Shown here: positions 47,158 through 58,744 of the stretch, one piece after another | Layout: every line of letters begins with the position of its first letter | How positions within the stretch are numbered: the stretch's first letter is position 1 | Translations under genes and position numbers: made by a program | Source: Leucocoprinus leucothites | Taxonomy: Eukaryota; Basidiomycota; Agaricomycetes; Agaricales; Agaricaceae | Direction: 5' to 3' | DNA length: 64,000 nucleotides | Assembly: GCA_013368445.1 (NCBI GenBank) | Contig: JAACJO010000024.1 | Location: 310,001 to 374,000, forward strand | The notes under the pieces: generated by a model | Database searches by the model: none | Told to the model about the DNA's origin: nothing | What the model saw: only the letters and a program-made list of their open reading frames with translations

Positions 47158-48718
47158 TCAGAAATATCGTGGTGGGTAAGTGTCTAACGGAGCCTGCACG
47201 AAAGGCTGGAACAATGGATTGGCAAGGACAAGTAAACTCTTGAACGGACCAATGAACATACCTTTGTTTCTCTGGCAAGCGATTCTGCTGGATTTGTACT
47301 TAAATGAGATGAATGTTCATGTGAGCTTAAACCGAGTCTTGGCAGTCTTCGGATGGCACTCGAGCTTCCACCCAACTCCAGTGTCTTCGCAAAGGATGGT
47401 TCTATGTTGTCCAGTGTTTCCCGAATCTTACTTCGCGCATTCAGGCTGCGTGAACCAATGAGTTGGGGGAAAACGGTAATCCATTAGAGGATTACTGACT
47501 TCACAAGAACGGCATTTGCATACGTTCGTCCGGAGGAAAAATGTAACGCCTGAGAAGAGTTAACTCTGTAGCGACTCTGTAAGAGCAGGAGCGTCCTCAC
47601 TACGTTAATGAATGTGTGTGGAGCGGCAAAGTACTAGACGCGCCAATGAGCTAAGTCTAGATAGGGAAGGTTGAGCAGTGCGCACAGAAAACAGGCATGA
47701 CAGCATGATAGCACTACTCGATGTTGAGTGGTATGTCCGAAAAACAAGTGAACAAACCCTTACCTCGTGAGGGCGCTAGTAGCTATCGTATAGCGAATGA
47801 CTTGCGTGACGAGTGTACTAGTTACTCTACGATCCCCAGGCATCCATTAGTTAATTTGAAAATATAGTGGCAAGTCATACCTCATATCTCGGGTTCCCTC
47901 ACTTCGTTTGTGCACATAGTAACATAGCAGAGCAGCGATCAAGATGTCGGCTTTGGGTTCACGAGACTTTACTCCACAGCACTCATTGAGGTGAATGACT
48001 TTACTCACTGACAGTTCCAATAATCAGCATCCCAATCATGATGGCTGAATATCGGAATCGTGTGAGAGTGGATGCTGCACCTGCCAAAATGAAGCCGAAT
48101 GTGCCCAGGCAGCATACAAAAACTGGTCCAACAATCCAAACACTTCTTTGGCTGAAAACCCATATCCTGACAATCTTGTTAATATTTTTCCAACAGAGGG
48201 AGCGTGGAGGCGTTTACCGATAAAGCAGAAAGAATTGAGCGAAAAGAATTGAGAAGGCAACGAGGAATAGATGGATGGCGATCGGTAATATCATCTGCCT
48301 AAGCGCCTGAACGTTACCCCAGTTGATGACCAGATAGAAGTAGACTGAGTAAGATATAAGGACGAGCTGTATTAAGCCGAATATCCTGAACATGTTCTCG
48401 TTAGATTCCTGTAGTTTATCACAGTAACCTAATGGCGCAGACTGACCAAAGGGTGGCGACCAATATTTTGATCCTTCGTGGATCGTCGGGAAAATCCTGG
48501 TAATACTGGAACGTTTGTACGGTAAGAACGCCCTGAAAACTTTTGGTTTTCTGATGAAAAGCTCTCGGGAGAATGATTCTACTAACAATGTCGCGAACAA
48601 TACTGAAAGAAGTATAAGCGAATACAGTGAAGGAGCAGAAGTCGAATCTCATACCTCCTATGAGTAATACTCCATGTGTTGGTCCGAGGTCCAGATTTGT
48701 TGCGCTTTGGTGAGACAT
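47158..48718 (-). CDS. DUF6534-type membrane protein, copy E
   Basis: Start MSHQSATNLDLGPTHGVLL at 48718. Core: GVLTVQTFQYYQDFPDDPRRIK, IFGLIQLVLISYSVYFYLVINWGN, FLLYRIWVFSQRSVWIVGPVFV, YFAAPHTFINVALHFSSGRTYANAVL, SLNARSKIRETLDNMEPSFA. The last exon ends earlier than in the other copies (APLDTYPPRYF then TGA at 47158), so the C-terminus is about six residues shorter. The second intron is 50 nt, not a multiple of three, so it must be spliced. Otherwise the exon plan equals copy B. TATA element 48 bp upstream, slightly closer than in the other copies. Confidence 0.76.
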
Positions 48719-48759
48719 ACAGTAGTGGTGGAAAGGAAGTACTCGAGACCCGCACGGGG

Positions 48760-48772
48760 ATACTATATACTT
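48760..48772 (-). promoter_or_regulatory. TATA box, DUF6534 copy E
   Basis: GTATATAGTATC on the minus strand about 48 bp upstream of ATG 48718. Confidence 0.55.
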
Positions 48773-51700
48773 CCCTCCCCCAGCTTGAAACGAACCTGAG
48801 AGTCAGGTGCAAATTTAGCTCATCGGCTGTCACCATTTTTATGGTATTTCATCCCAGGCCAAAGTCGACGATACAATAGAACTTATCCATAATGGTTAAA
48901 TGTCATAATGAATTGGAACTCCGGGAATCGACTTGGGGCGGGGAGAATGTCTTGGTTAATGCATAAGGCCGACAGGGCAATATGCAGGATAGCGGGAGCC
49001 GGGCGGGCAAGCGCCTGATCCCTGGTGACATTTTTGAGGCCTGAGCGAGCCTTTTAAAGGTTGATAAGATGCTTAGTGGACTTATGCACAGCTCGTGCTA
49101 CGTTAGTACCCTGTGCCTATGCTCTAAAAAATGGGGTGAATGATATTAAAGGATCGTCCACCTCCTGAGCATAGATATCGATTCAGAGGATGAAGATGAC
49201 GAGAATGATCCAGAGCCAAGTTTGACTCAACGCGATGTAATCGAACTCGCACGCCTGCTGGAACGAGTAGCTATTGGGTTTGCAGGAGATGAGAAAGAGG
49301 ATGCTGCTTCAGAACATTTAAAGTCCCTTCAGAAATATTGCGTGCACCTTCATCGCAAGTAGCTCCTGTATGCTAAGCAGTCTTCGATCACCAATTCCTT
49401 ACGCCGGTAGAGGAGCAGAACAAGGCAGGATTGCATTGATCATACAGTAATCGATAATTCTCGTGCATTGGCGCCAGTACAGTGTTACATTCTCTCACGT
49501 ATACCCTAGTACAATATGTATTGTTCATAATGCATAACGGTTTTGACGACACCGACGTTATGCAGTATGAGAAATTCTACTGTAGTACGTTGATTGTAAC
49601 TGGGTGTATCTATGCGACGTTCAGAGTTTTATCTGTGGTCCAGCTGCTTTGCCAAAGACGATTCGGGAGAGAGGAGAAGGCCACTTTTATGTGCTTGTGG
49701 CTCAGACAGCGACGATACTTTTACCCAGGGTTGTCAAGTCGTGGAAAGATATCGAATTCGCTTGCCATTTGTATATGAAAGTTTAACTGAATACCTTGTC
49801 AGTATGAGTTAATAATAAATGAAGTCGTATTACCCTTGACGGCGTCCACCATCATGGAAGTTTAATCGGGTTCTAAAGAATGAAAGTGACGGTAGAGGGG
49901 TCCCTTGCCGAATAACAATGACCCGATGACTATCTGAGTGTATGACCTGTGCCGTGCATTGAACTGGAAAAAACCATGACAAAGCGCTGCCAGTGTCAAC
50001 GTACTCCGCTAGTAATAGAATCCCGAGTGGAAGAAATATGTATACCCCTAAGCCTGCTGACTGAGATACCCGCCGAGCATCTGTCAACAGCGACAACGGT
50101 GAGGAGGAGAGTATGCATGTGATCGTGGCTCATCTCTTTGTTAACTTGATGTGAAGATCCTTAGATTCTTGGACCGGTGCAGGAACGAACGCATCGACGT
50201 CTTGTCTCTCAGTTTCAACGTCTTGAAAAATAAGGGAAGAGAAAATGCTATTACCACTTTCCCCAAGCTTTGCGCTGTGAGTGACTCGCGACTGCTGTTA
50301 GGGTGTTCGTATTGATCGTGGCCGTTGGTGACATCTACGGCAGGTGCTATAAGAGGAGGTATAGGAGCTACAAGTTGAGCGTTCGATTTTTTTTTTTAAA
50401 AAGAAAGTTGAGCGTTCGCGTTGAGGGTACCAAGTGCCAAACCCAAGATCGAGCGGTATTGGTGGACGGACATTGAACCAACATATAAAATTATATTGCC
50501 GTAGATAGGAGCGTTAGAACTCCATCGACAGAATGGATAGGTAAGGGGTTGTATAGAGAGAGGAGGAAATCCGGACTGTGAGTGGCAGTTGGTAAACACG
50601 ATGACGTTGGCTTGGTATAGCCTGAGGTATGGTGCTTCGGGACTGGGTGAGGGTGTCTTCACTTGTTTATGCGAGTCATTGTTACGGAGGGCAAGGTGGA
50701 TGTATATTCAGAGGAGATCGTTCGCGAAAATATATGGCGACAAGGATAAGTGGGGATCCGATTGCCGTGGAGATGTGGTTGGTTTTTGGCGGTGGTGGGG
50801 ATTCTGGGATCGTATATAGTGCACCTGGCTTGGTGTAGGAGTAATGGAGACGACAGAGGACGGATACGGTTATAGTGACGAGCCAGTCCTGGGTGGTGAA
50901 CAAGGCGTTGGAAAGAGACGCTGTGCATTCGAGAACACGCTGATAGGAGACGAGACCGCATGAAAAGAGGTTTAGGACTCGAGAGGGGCGGGCAATCGAA
51001 GTTTGTTAGTATCAAAGAAAGACGATTATAATAAAGCCGTGTACATCATGTTCAGGGAAGAGATTTTTTGAGAAAAGATAAGTAGCTGAGGACTATTCGC
51101 TTGAGATGAGCCGCAAGTACGACCGTCAAGGACCGAAATGAGTTGAAAGAGTCTCCGGACATAATCGTCCAGTTGAGTCACTCGATCTTGTCAGATAAAG
51201 AATCACTCACGATCAAGAAGGTGAATCTAGTGCATGGATACCAGCCAATAGTATGTTCTTCGCAGTGGATGAGTTAGTAAGAGATGATGCCACTCGAATG
51301 TTCTAGTAAAAGAGCGAAGAGAGCTGGGGTTGGAGATAAGTATGGAAGAAGACTGGGTGGTGCCTTTGTCGCAAAGTGTCACAATGTCACGACCGTCACC
51401 CCTCCTCACCTCCTACCACAACCTCCCGCCGCAGCTGCTGGCTAGCACGCCTTGCTTTTCTTTTTCACCCACCCACCGCTCCTTTTTTTTTATCCTGCAT
51501 AGTGCCTGCGCAGGCCCTGTGGCTTGAAGTCAATGCCGGAAACGAAACGCGCCCCGGCCGCCCACCCATAGCGCCATTTCTCATTAATCATTCCCAACCA
51601 GACCAATCACGCAGGGAATCACCTCTTGACTTTCGCCCATTTCTGCTCTTCACTCACATACCCCACTATATCTCTCGGCGGTTCGAGCTTATTCAGCTAT

Positions 51701-52209
51701 ACTAGACTGGTCCCTTCGTTCTATACCACAACTACAGCCAGACGGGCACAGGTGGCAAAGACAACACACTCGAAACCGCGTCATGGAGACTTGAGCTGCC
51801 GAGTCCTTTTGCGGCTCTCCCCTCCTCGAGTATAGTTATTGACATATTCCTTGTGTATGTATTCGTCATTCCCTGTGTCTCTCTTGGTGAAATCTGAACT
51901 CGTGTGCGGCTTGATCACAAGGAGCAGCTCGTGTGCCAGAGCCCATCGTACGCGCGCATCATCCCGATCCTGAACATGCGTCCAAGGTCGAGTTCTCCTT
52001 GAACGTCCGGTGCGCACTTCACTTTGTATGCTGTTCGTTGTAGTTGAAGAGTCGATATTTCTATGTTTCCAGGGACCTACCCTGCCCTTGCATGTCCGAC
52101 GTTCACAAACCCACGAAGAGTTTATGCACGTTCTACCCCAGATCGTGACCTTTGCCTAAAGGTTTATACGAGAGGGTTGTTTAGTCGAGATTCCATCACG
52201 GGAGTTATC
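48773..52209. other. Long spacer between copies E and F
   Basis: 49560-50100 is the recurrent upstream block. 50390-51010 is repeated at 57470-58050: both contain minus-strand frames with CTIYDP and, further on, TLNAN, which may be remnants of another membrane protein gene, but no intact frame remains. 51400-51700 is C+T-rich on the plus strand, promoter-like, upstream of kinase relic K3. No gene called. Confidence 0.4.
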
Positions 52210-53280
52210 ACAGTTAGATTGTGATCGAGCGTAGTAGCAGTGGTGGTGGTGGGCAAAGGAGGGGATCGAAGACGAGAGTAGTTCGGGTCGATAGGAATGC
52301 TGTTCTGACGATGATGCATCCCATAGCTATTTCGACTATTTCTCCAGTGGACGTTGGTGCGAATGGGAATGGAGTGGGAGGGAGGGGGGGCGGAGATGCC
52401 GCATCCGTCGAATACGATGTCGAATGTGACGAGGAGTTGTATATTCAAATGTAGTTTGTTGAGAGGTAGACGTTGAGAGAGGTATGTGCGCTTTAGCTGG
52501 CTTTTCTTAACGCTCGCTGGCGGAATTGTATCAGGAGATTGATGCGGGTATTACAGAGAATGAAGCCAGGAGGTTGTTCGGTCAGATGGTAGATGCACTA
52601 GCGCATATGTCTAGCTTAGGATATTACATTGTGACATCGGGTTGACGAAAATTTTCATTAGTGGGTCATACTGTGCTTTTTCGTCCCTCTGGCCCTAACG
52701 CTTTCATAGACGCAAACGGGGACCGTAGAATGGGAGATTTTGCGTTGCCACGTCGAGTTTGGCAGCTGTTGACCTTTCGGATGTGACTGGGCACTTGATC
52801 AACCCTGAGGTTGATATGACTCTCGGTATGTATATTGTTAATTAGTGGCTTCATGCTCGCGGATTCATGGTCAATGCAGAGGTTAGCACGAGGTTGTATA
52901 CTCCCGAGGTACAATCGAGGAAGAAGGGGCCGAGCAACCACTCGACAGCTGACATGCATTCTCTTGGAGATGTTGCCCAACGGTTCGGAACGTATCACTG
53001 TCACTGGGGATTCACGGAAGCCAGGGATATTTTTCCCTGCTACTTGAGACCCCCATCGTTCTCGGCATCGACGAAGTGCGTTTCTCAAGTTTTGACCATT
53101 GCGATTATACAAAGCTCATTTTCCTTTTCCAGCGGTAGTTATTTCGGCACAAATAACAGGCCCACTGCGCTCGAGCTTTCCGAGAGTCCGCTTCTGTCGT
53201 CCAAGTTGAAGGATAACAGTTTCAAGGGAGCTTTGAACCTCATGGGTATATCTTGAGCCAGTTGTGGGACGTCCAACGAT
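52210..53280 (+). pseudogene. GCN2-type kinase fragment K3
   Basis: Decayed eIF2-alpha kinase of the GCN2 type. Pieces in order: RNAV...ISTISPVDVGANGNGVG and ELYIQM (kinase hinge, about 52290-52450), DAGITENEARRLFGQMVDAL (52540-52600), a catalytic loop reading HCDIGLTKIF near 52627 in place of HRDIKLTNIF, then GDFALP and AVDLSDVTGHLI (52735-52805), APE-equivalent and RPTALELSESPLLSSKLKDN (53160-53220). Both catalytic-loop Arg and Lys are lost and the frame changes several times. The RWD exon present in K4 is missing here. An upstream piece with TYPALACPTFTNP (about 52075-52120) is RWD-like. Confidence 0.8.
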
Positions 53281-54515
53281 GGCAAAGCCGGTGGTGTTTG
53301 ATATAATCAGATGTAGTTAAAATCGTAGCAAGCAAGCCACAAAGTGATCGACTCGTTGCTGCCAAGTGGGTTGGATCAATGACAACTTATTTGTTCAGAA
53401 TGAAATGCAACGATCTGGCCTCTGTACAGTATCAGAAACCAAAGAACCTTAAAGACGTCAGTGCTCAGGCACTGGCCAAAGATAAGCTCAACGTCGCTGC
53501 CCACTTTAGTCATTAATCGAAAAATTGACTCCAATACTGACTCTTCTTCCCCAGGAGACACCGATGGTACCATTGGTTTAGTATACCAGCGCTGTATATG
53601 GATTACAAGCAAGTACTTTACAAATGCTTACCAACTGGGCACTGTGTGAGCCGGGGAGCGTGAGGCCACATTCCCCTATATACGAGTACACCAAGGGGCG
53701 GCGTGAGATAGGTGGTCAGTCCACATAAGTAGGCCGATGTCGGGTTTGCGAATAGCGGTCAAATATTGAGGGGTTTCCCTTTCTCGACTATTTGGTTCGC
53801 TTGAACTGGAGCATTAGATTGGAACAAATATTACTTCTGATAAAATGCCGGATCGAACTCGACTTTGTTCTCAATCCGTGAGTGACAACGCACGACGTGC
53901 GACACCCAATTTAATGCCCTTTCAAGCCGATGAGCCTACGGCCCTGTAGCCTATTCCAGACTCGGTGATTGCCCAGCCAATGTATGACCATGATGTGCAT
54001 GTGAGGGGGTGCAGTACGGATTTCAGGCAAGTCATCCCCTTCCCCTTGATCTGAGATCGCGGAGAAACTTGGTGACAAGTAAAAAGGGAACATCACGTCT
54101 ACGTATTGTTGAAAGTATTGGTAATGGCTAGGCAATAGAGGAATACAGGAGGGTGTATTGACTAGACATTCAATCAAGGGTAATTGTATTTTGGCAAGTG
54201 ATCGCGGTCTTGAGACGCTACCACTATCTCCGGCATATAACGTTGTTGAGCCCAAGCTCAAAGGAGAAATATATCGATAAGCATAACAGTAACGGCGAAA
54301 CTATCATGTCACCTTTTTTCAGAGCCAGGTTGTCCACTCCAAGTCTCGACCTTCAACTCCAAAGGCAAAACCATATCTGAACTAAAAGATGTGTTAATTT
54401 ACAACACCATGCATAGTACATACTTCACCCAGCCCCATAAATCCCATTAAAAGGAAACCTTCTACTCGGGAAAGGTAGAGTCAACTTGTGGGAGCACTGG
54501 TGCGTGCCACAATGG
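53281..54515. other. Spacer between K3 and DUF6534 copy F
   Basis: 53390-54500 matches 60440-61510 and, in part, 38755-39850. No gene. Confidence 0.5.
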
Positions 54516-56112
54516 CTACGACAGCGAGTGGCGGAAACTTCGTGGTGGGTAAGTATTTGACGGGACCTGCACGAAAGAGTGAAACTATGGGTTAGCAAGG
54601 GCATGTAAACTGTCGACTACTACACTCATAGACGTACCTTGTTTTCTCTGGCAACCGACCGCGACGAAATTGTGGTAAAGTGAGATGAATGTTCATGTGT
54701 GCTTGTGCCAAGTCTCGGCAGTCCTCGGATGGCGCTTGAGCTTCCACCCAATTCTATTGTCTTCGCAAAGGTTGGCTCCATATTCTCGACTGTTTCCCGA
54801 AGCTTACTCCGTGCATTCAAACTGTGAATTCATGAGTCGGGAGAGGAGATGATGGTCCCTGAGAAGGTACTCACTTGACGAGGACGGCATTCGCATATGT
54901 TCGTCCAGAGGAAAAGTGTAATGCCTGCATTGAAGAGTTGGACTTTCGTAACCACTAGTACATAGGGTAAGAGTATCCTTACCATGCAAATAAATGGACT
55001 AGGGAAGGTAATGTACTGGACAACGAGCTTAACCTCGGTAGGCGTGGCTGAGGATGAGGAATGCGCACAGTAAGTATGCATGATAGCATGATGATACTAC
55101 TCGACTTTGAGTAGTATGTCCGAAAGACGAGTAAATCACCATTTACCTGGTAAGGCCGCTAGTAGCTATTGTGTAGCGAATGACTTGGGTGACAAGTGTA
55201 CTAGTTACCCTACGTTCCATAAGCATCGAGGAATCGGGGTGAAGATACAGTAGTTCAAGTCATACCTCATACGTCGAGTTCCCTCGCTTCGCTTAAGCAC
55301 ATAGTAGCATAGGAGAGCAGCGATCATAATGTCGGCTTCAGTGATAGAAGTCATCGTTCCTCAAGGCTCGGCGGAGTGAGACAACGATTTTACTCACTGA
55401 CAGTTCCAACGATCAACATCATGAGCATGCCTCCGGGAAGTTTCAATCGCAGTAAGAAAAACATTCCACCTAGAAAAACAGAGACGAAAGTGGCTAGGCT
55501 GCACACGAAAACTGGTCCCACAATCCAGACACTACTTTGGCTGAGAACCCATATCCTGAGGAGCGTGTCAATATTATGTGAAGACGGGGAGGAAGGAAAT
55601 GTGAGGTACTTGCTGATGTAACAAAAAGAGTTGTGAAAGTAGAATTGATATGGCGATGAAGAATAGGTGGATGGATAGTGGTAAAATCATCTGCGTAAGG
55701 ACATGAACATTACCCCAGTTCGTGACCAGATAGTAATAAGCGGTGTATGAAATAAGGATGAGTTGGATCAAGCCGAGTGTCCTGTTCAAATTCTTGTGAG
55801 TTTCTTGTAGCTGGTTGTAGTACTCCAATGGTGCAGGCTGACCAGAGGGCGGCGACCAATATTTTGGTTCCTCGTGGATCACCAGGAAAATCCAAGTAAT
55901 ATTGATACGCTTGTACAGTAAGAACACCTTGAAAGCTTTTGGTTTTCTGAATAAAAATCTCTCTGAAAGAAGATTTCACTGACAATGTCGCGAATAACAC
56001 TGACAGAAGTATGAGCGAATACAACGAGGGAGCAGAGATTTTATCTCGTACCTCCTATTAACAATACGCCATATGTTGGTGAGAGGTCCAACTCTGTTGG
56101 TCTGAGATTCAT
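54516..56112 (-). CDS. DUF6534-type membrane protein, copy F (altered splice site)
   Basis: Start MNLRPTELDLSPTYGVLL at 56112, stop after RSFRHSLS at 54516. The exon plan is as copy B, with core QAYQYYLDFPGDPRGTKILV, LIQLILISYTAYYYLVTNWGN, RIWVLSQSSVWIVGPVFV, DIMIAALLCYYVLKRSEG, YITFPSPFICMALHFSSGRTYANAVL and SLNARSKLRE. Oddity: the acceptor of intron 2 reads TTTCAAGGTG where every other copy has CAGGG. Using the shifted AAG would break the frame. Leaving the 51-nt segment in place adds 17 residues and keeps the frame open. The gene may thus make a variant with an inserted stretch before helix 2, or be dying. TATA element 54 bp upstream. Confidence 0.68.
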
Positions 56113-56159
56113 AGCTGGCGGAAAGGAAGTACCTGAGGATCTGCGCCTCTGACATGGGG

Positions 56160-56172
56160 ATACTATATATTG
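56160..56172 (-). promoter_or_regulatory. TATA box, DUF6534 copy F
   Basis: CAATATATAGTATC on the minus strand about 54 bp upstream of ATG 56112. Confidence 0.6.
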
Positions 56173-58744
56173 CCCGGGTCCCTCGCTTGAAGTGGACCTG
56201 AGAGTGAGGCGCTTATCTGCTGTCATCGTTTATACGGCATCCCGTCCCAGGTCAGAATCGACGGTAATATGTTAAATATAACCGGGTGTAATTATGCGAC
56301 GTTCCAAGGTTTTTTCGGTGGCCCAGCTGCTTTGCTAAGAAGGAGGCGGGGAGGGCCACTCTTGTGCACATGTAGCTCAGACGATCGTGATACTTTGACC
56401 TAGGGTCTCCAGCTCGTGGAAAGATATCACATTTGCTGCCATTTGGATGTCAAAGTGTCCCTTTCGCTTAACTTGACTTCTTGTCAGTATGAGTTGAGAG
56501 TACATGCGCATATGCTACTCCTCGCCAGATGCCGTGGATGTGGTCAACAGAAGTGCAGGGGCGGTAATGAAGCCATATTATCCTTGGCGGTCTCCACCAT
56601 CACGGAAAGCTTAATCGAGTTCTCTAATGAATGAAAGTGGCGGTGGAGGTGAATTCCTTGCTCGAATAAATGCCTATCTGAGTGTATGGTCTATGTCGTA
56701 CATAGAACTGGAGACAACCATGGCGAAGAGCTGTCAGTGTCAACGTATTCCGCATTAGGATTGCACAAGTTCTACCACTGCTACGACTGCTACTGGCAGA
56801 GTCAAATGGGATCAAATGAAATAAGATTTATCTGGCTATATACGTTAGTATTCGATGTAAGTCACTCCGATGACGGTTACTTGGAACGGCTTGGGAGTGG
56901 AGTGTTCCTACTGACCCAAATCCTCGGTATTGGGACGCACAGGAACACACATGCTGGGTCTTCGAGGTCAAGTTATCATCGCTAGCCAGGCTTCCTTCGA
57001 GAGGTATCGAATTTTGTTCTGAGAGAATAAGAGAAATACGGCGTGGATTTTTACAAGTTGGAGGAGTATGGATATCCAAGAGCCCGCTGACTGAAATGCC
57101 CTCCGAACGTCCGTCAACGGTGACAGCGCCAAGAAAGAAGGTATACATGTCACGGTGATCGTGGCTAGTCCCTTTGTTGATTCGATATGGGGATTCTTAG
57201 ACTCTTTGATCGGTCCTTAATTTGCCAGAAGAATGATAAATCACGGGAGAGCGAACACATCGACTTCTTTTCCCCCAGTTTCAACGTCTTGAAAAAAAAA
57301 GAGAGAGAAAATGCGATTACACCTGTTCCTAAGCTTTACGCCAATGTGAGTGGCTCGCGATCTGCTGTTGGAGTGCTCTGTTTGATCGTGGTTGTTGATA
57401 ACATGTACGGCAAGTATTATAAGAGGGGGCATAGGAGGTACGAGTTGAGGGAGGCTCGTTTGCGTTGAGGGTAGAAAGTACCAAGCTCGGGGTCGAGAGC
57501 GATATCGGCAAATAGACATTGAACCAACATGTCAAATAGTACATATTGCCAGGAACATGAGCGTTAGAATTCAACTAGGAGCACAGATAGGTAAGGGATT
57601 GTAGAGAGAGAGAAGGAAATATGGGCGGGTGACTGTTGATAAACACGGTGGCGCTGGCTTGGTATAGCCAGAGGTATGGTGCATCGGGACTGGGTAAGGC
57701 GTCTTCATTTGTTTGCCAAGTCATTGTTACGGAGGATAAGGTGGACGTAGGTTCAGAGAAAATCATTCACGAAGTACATCGCGATAAAGAGGATGTATGG
57801 GTGGAAGTTGGGGATACGATTGATGTGGAAATATGGTTGGTTGTTGGTGGTTGTGGTGATACTGGGATCGTATATGGTGCACCCGGCTTTGAAGTGCACG
57901 GAGAGTGTAGTGGATGTAGAACTTGGTGTATGAGCAATGCAGACAGAGGACGAAAACAGTCATAAGTAGCATGAGTATACCAGACGACTCTAGGTGGTGA
58001 ACAAGGCGCTGGGAGGTGACGCCGTGCGTCTCGAGTGGAAAGGAAATCATAGGAAACAGAAAGTGAGTGATTCGCGAAAGTGCTGCCGCAGTGGGGAGAC
58101 GAAACTCTGAGTCGAGCTTTGAGGGGTGTAGGCGATCGAAGATAGTATCAAAGAAAGATGATTACAGTAAATGCTGTAAGTAAGACCGTCGAGGACCAAA
58201 ATGAATTAAGGGAGTCTTCGGACATTTAGGTCCAGTCGAGTCACTAGGTCTGGGCAGATAAAAAAAGTCGACCCATGATCAAGCAGGCGTATATCTGACG
58301 CATGAAGCAAACTGAATACCAGACGATCATTCATTCTTTGTGGTCGATGAGTCAGTAAAAGATGATGCCATTTGAGTGTTCTAGTGAAGGAGCGAAAGGC
58401 GAGTACAGGGTCGGAGAATAAGGTTAGAGTACATAATACCCCATTAATGCAGCACCCCTGAAGCACCTCAACCACAAACAACCTTTTCCCTCCCACTCCC
58501 ACCCACGATCACACCCGAAACCGCGCCATGAAGACTTGAGCTGCCAAGTGCTTTTGCAGCTCTCCGCTTCTTGGGTTTAGTTATCGACATATCCCTTGAC
58601 GTATTCTTTTTACTTTTACGCGCTTTTTTTCGTTTGTTGTTCGACCTACCGCGAGGTTTGAGACGTTCTACATGCAAAGAGCAAGGCGACGAAGGAAAGG
58701 AGACAATTTATCGCACGATATATGAGAAAACCTCACTTCTGAGG
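56173..58744. other. Spacer between copies F and G, with ORF relics
   Basis: 56280-57150 is the recurrent upstream block, with minus-strand SDDNLTSKT near 56960. 57470-58050 is the second copy of 50390-51010. 58468-58677 holds a 69-codon minus-strand frame rich in Lys/Arg (NNKRKKARKSKK, TKPKKRRAAKALG) that starts about 70 bp from the RWD start codon of K4 on the other strand. It may be the 5' end of a lost divergent neighbour, but I cannot name it. Confidence 0.4.

Larger units (their letters stand above)
49560..56270. repeat. Array II long unit, copy 1 (about 7 kb)
   Basis: Upstream block, membrane-like relic (50.4-51.0 kb), GCN2 relic K3, 3' flank, DUF6534 copy F. The same order recurs over 56280-63300. 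Matching landmarks (for example TTCAGAATG near 53395 and 60450, DUF6534 starts 56112 and 63105) are about 7.0 kb apart. Confidence 0.75.

Noticed and set aside
51376..51705. 109-codon plus-strand ORF
   Set aside because: Low-complexity Pro/Ser/His translation of a C+T-rich stretch; not open in the matching 58-kb region.
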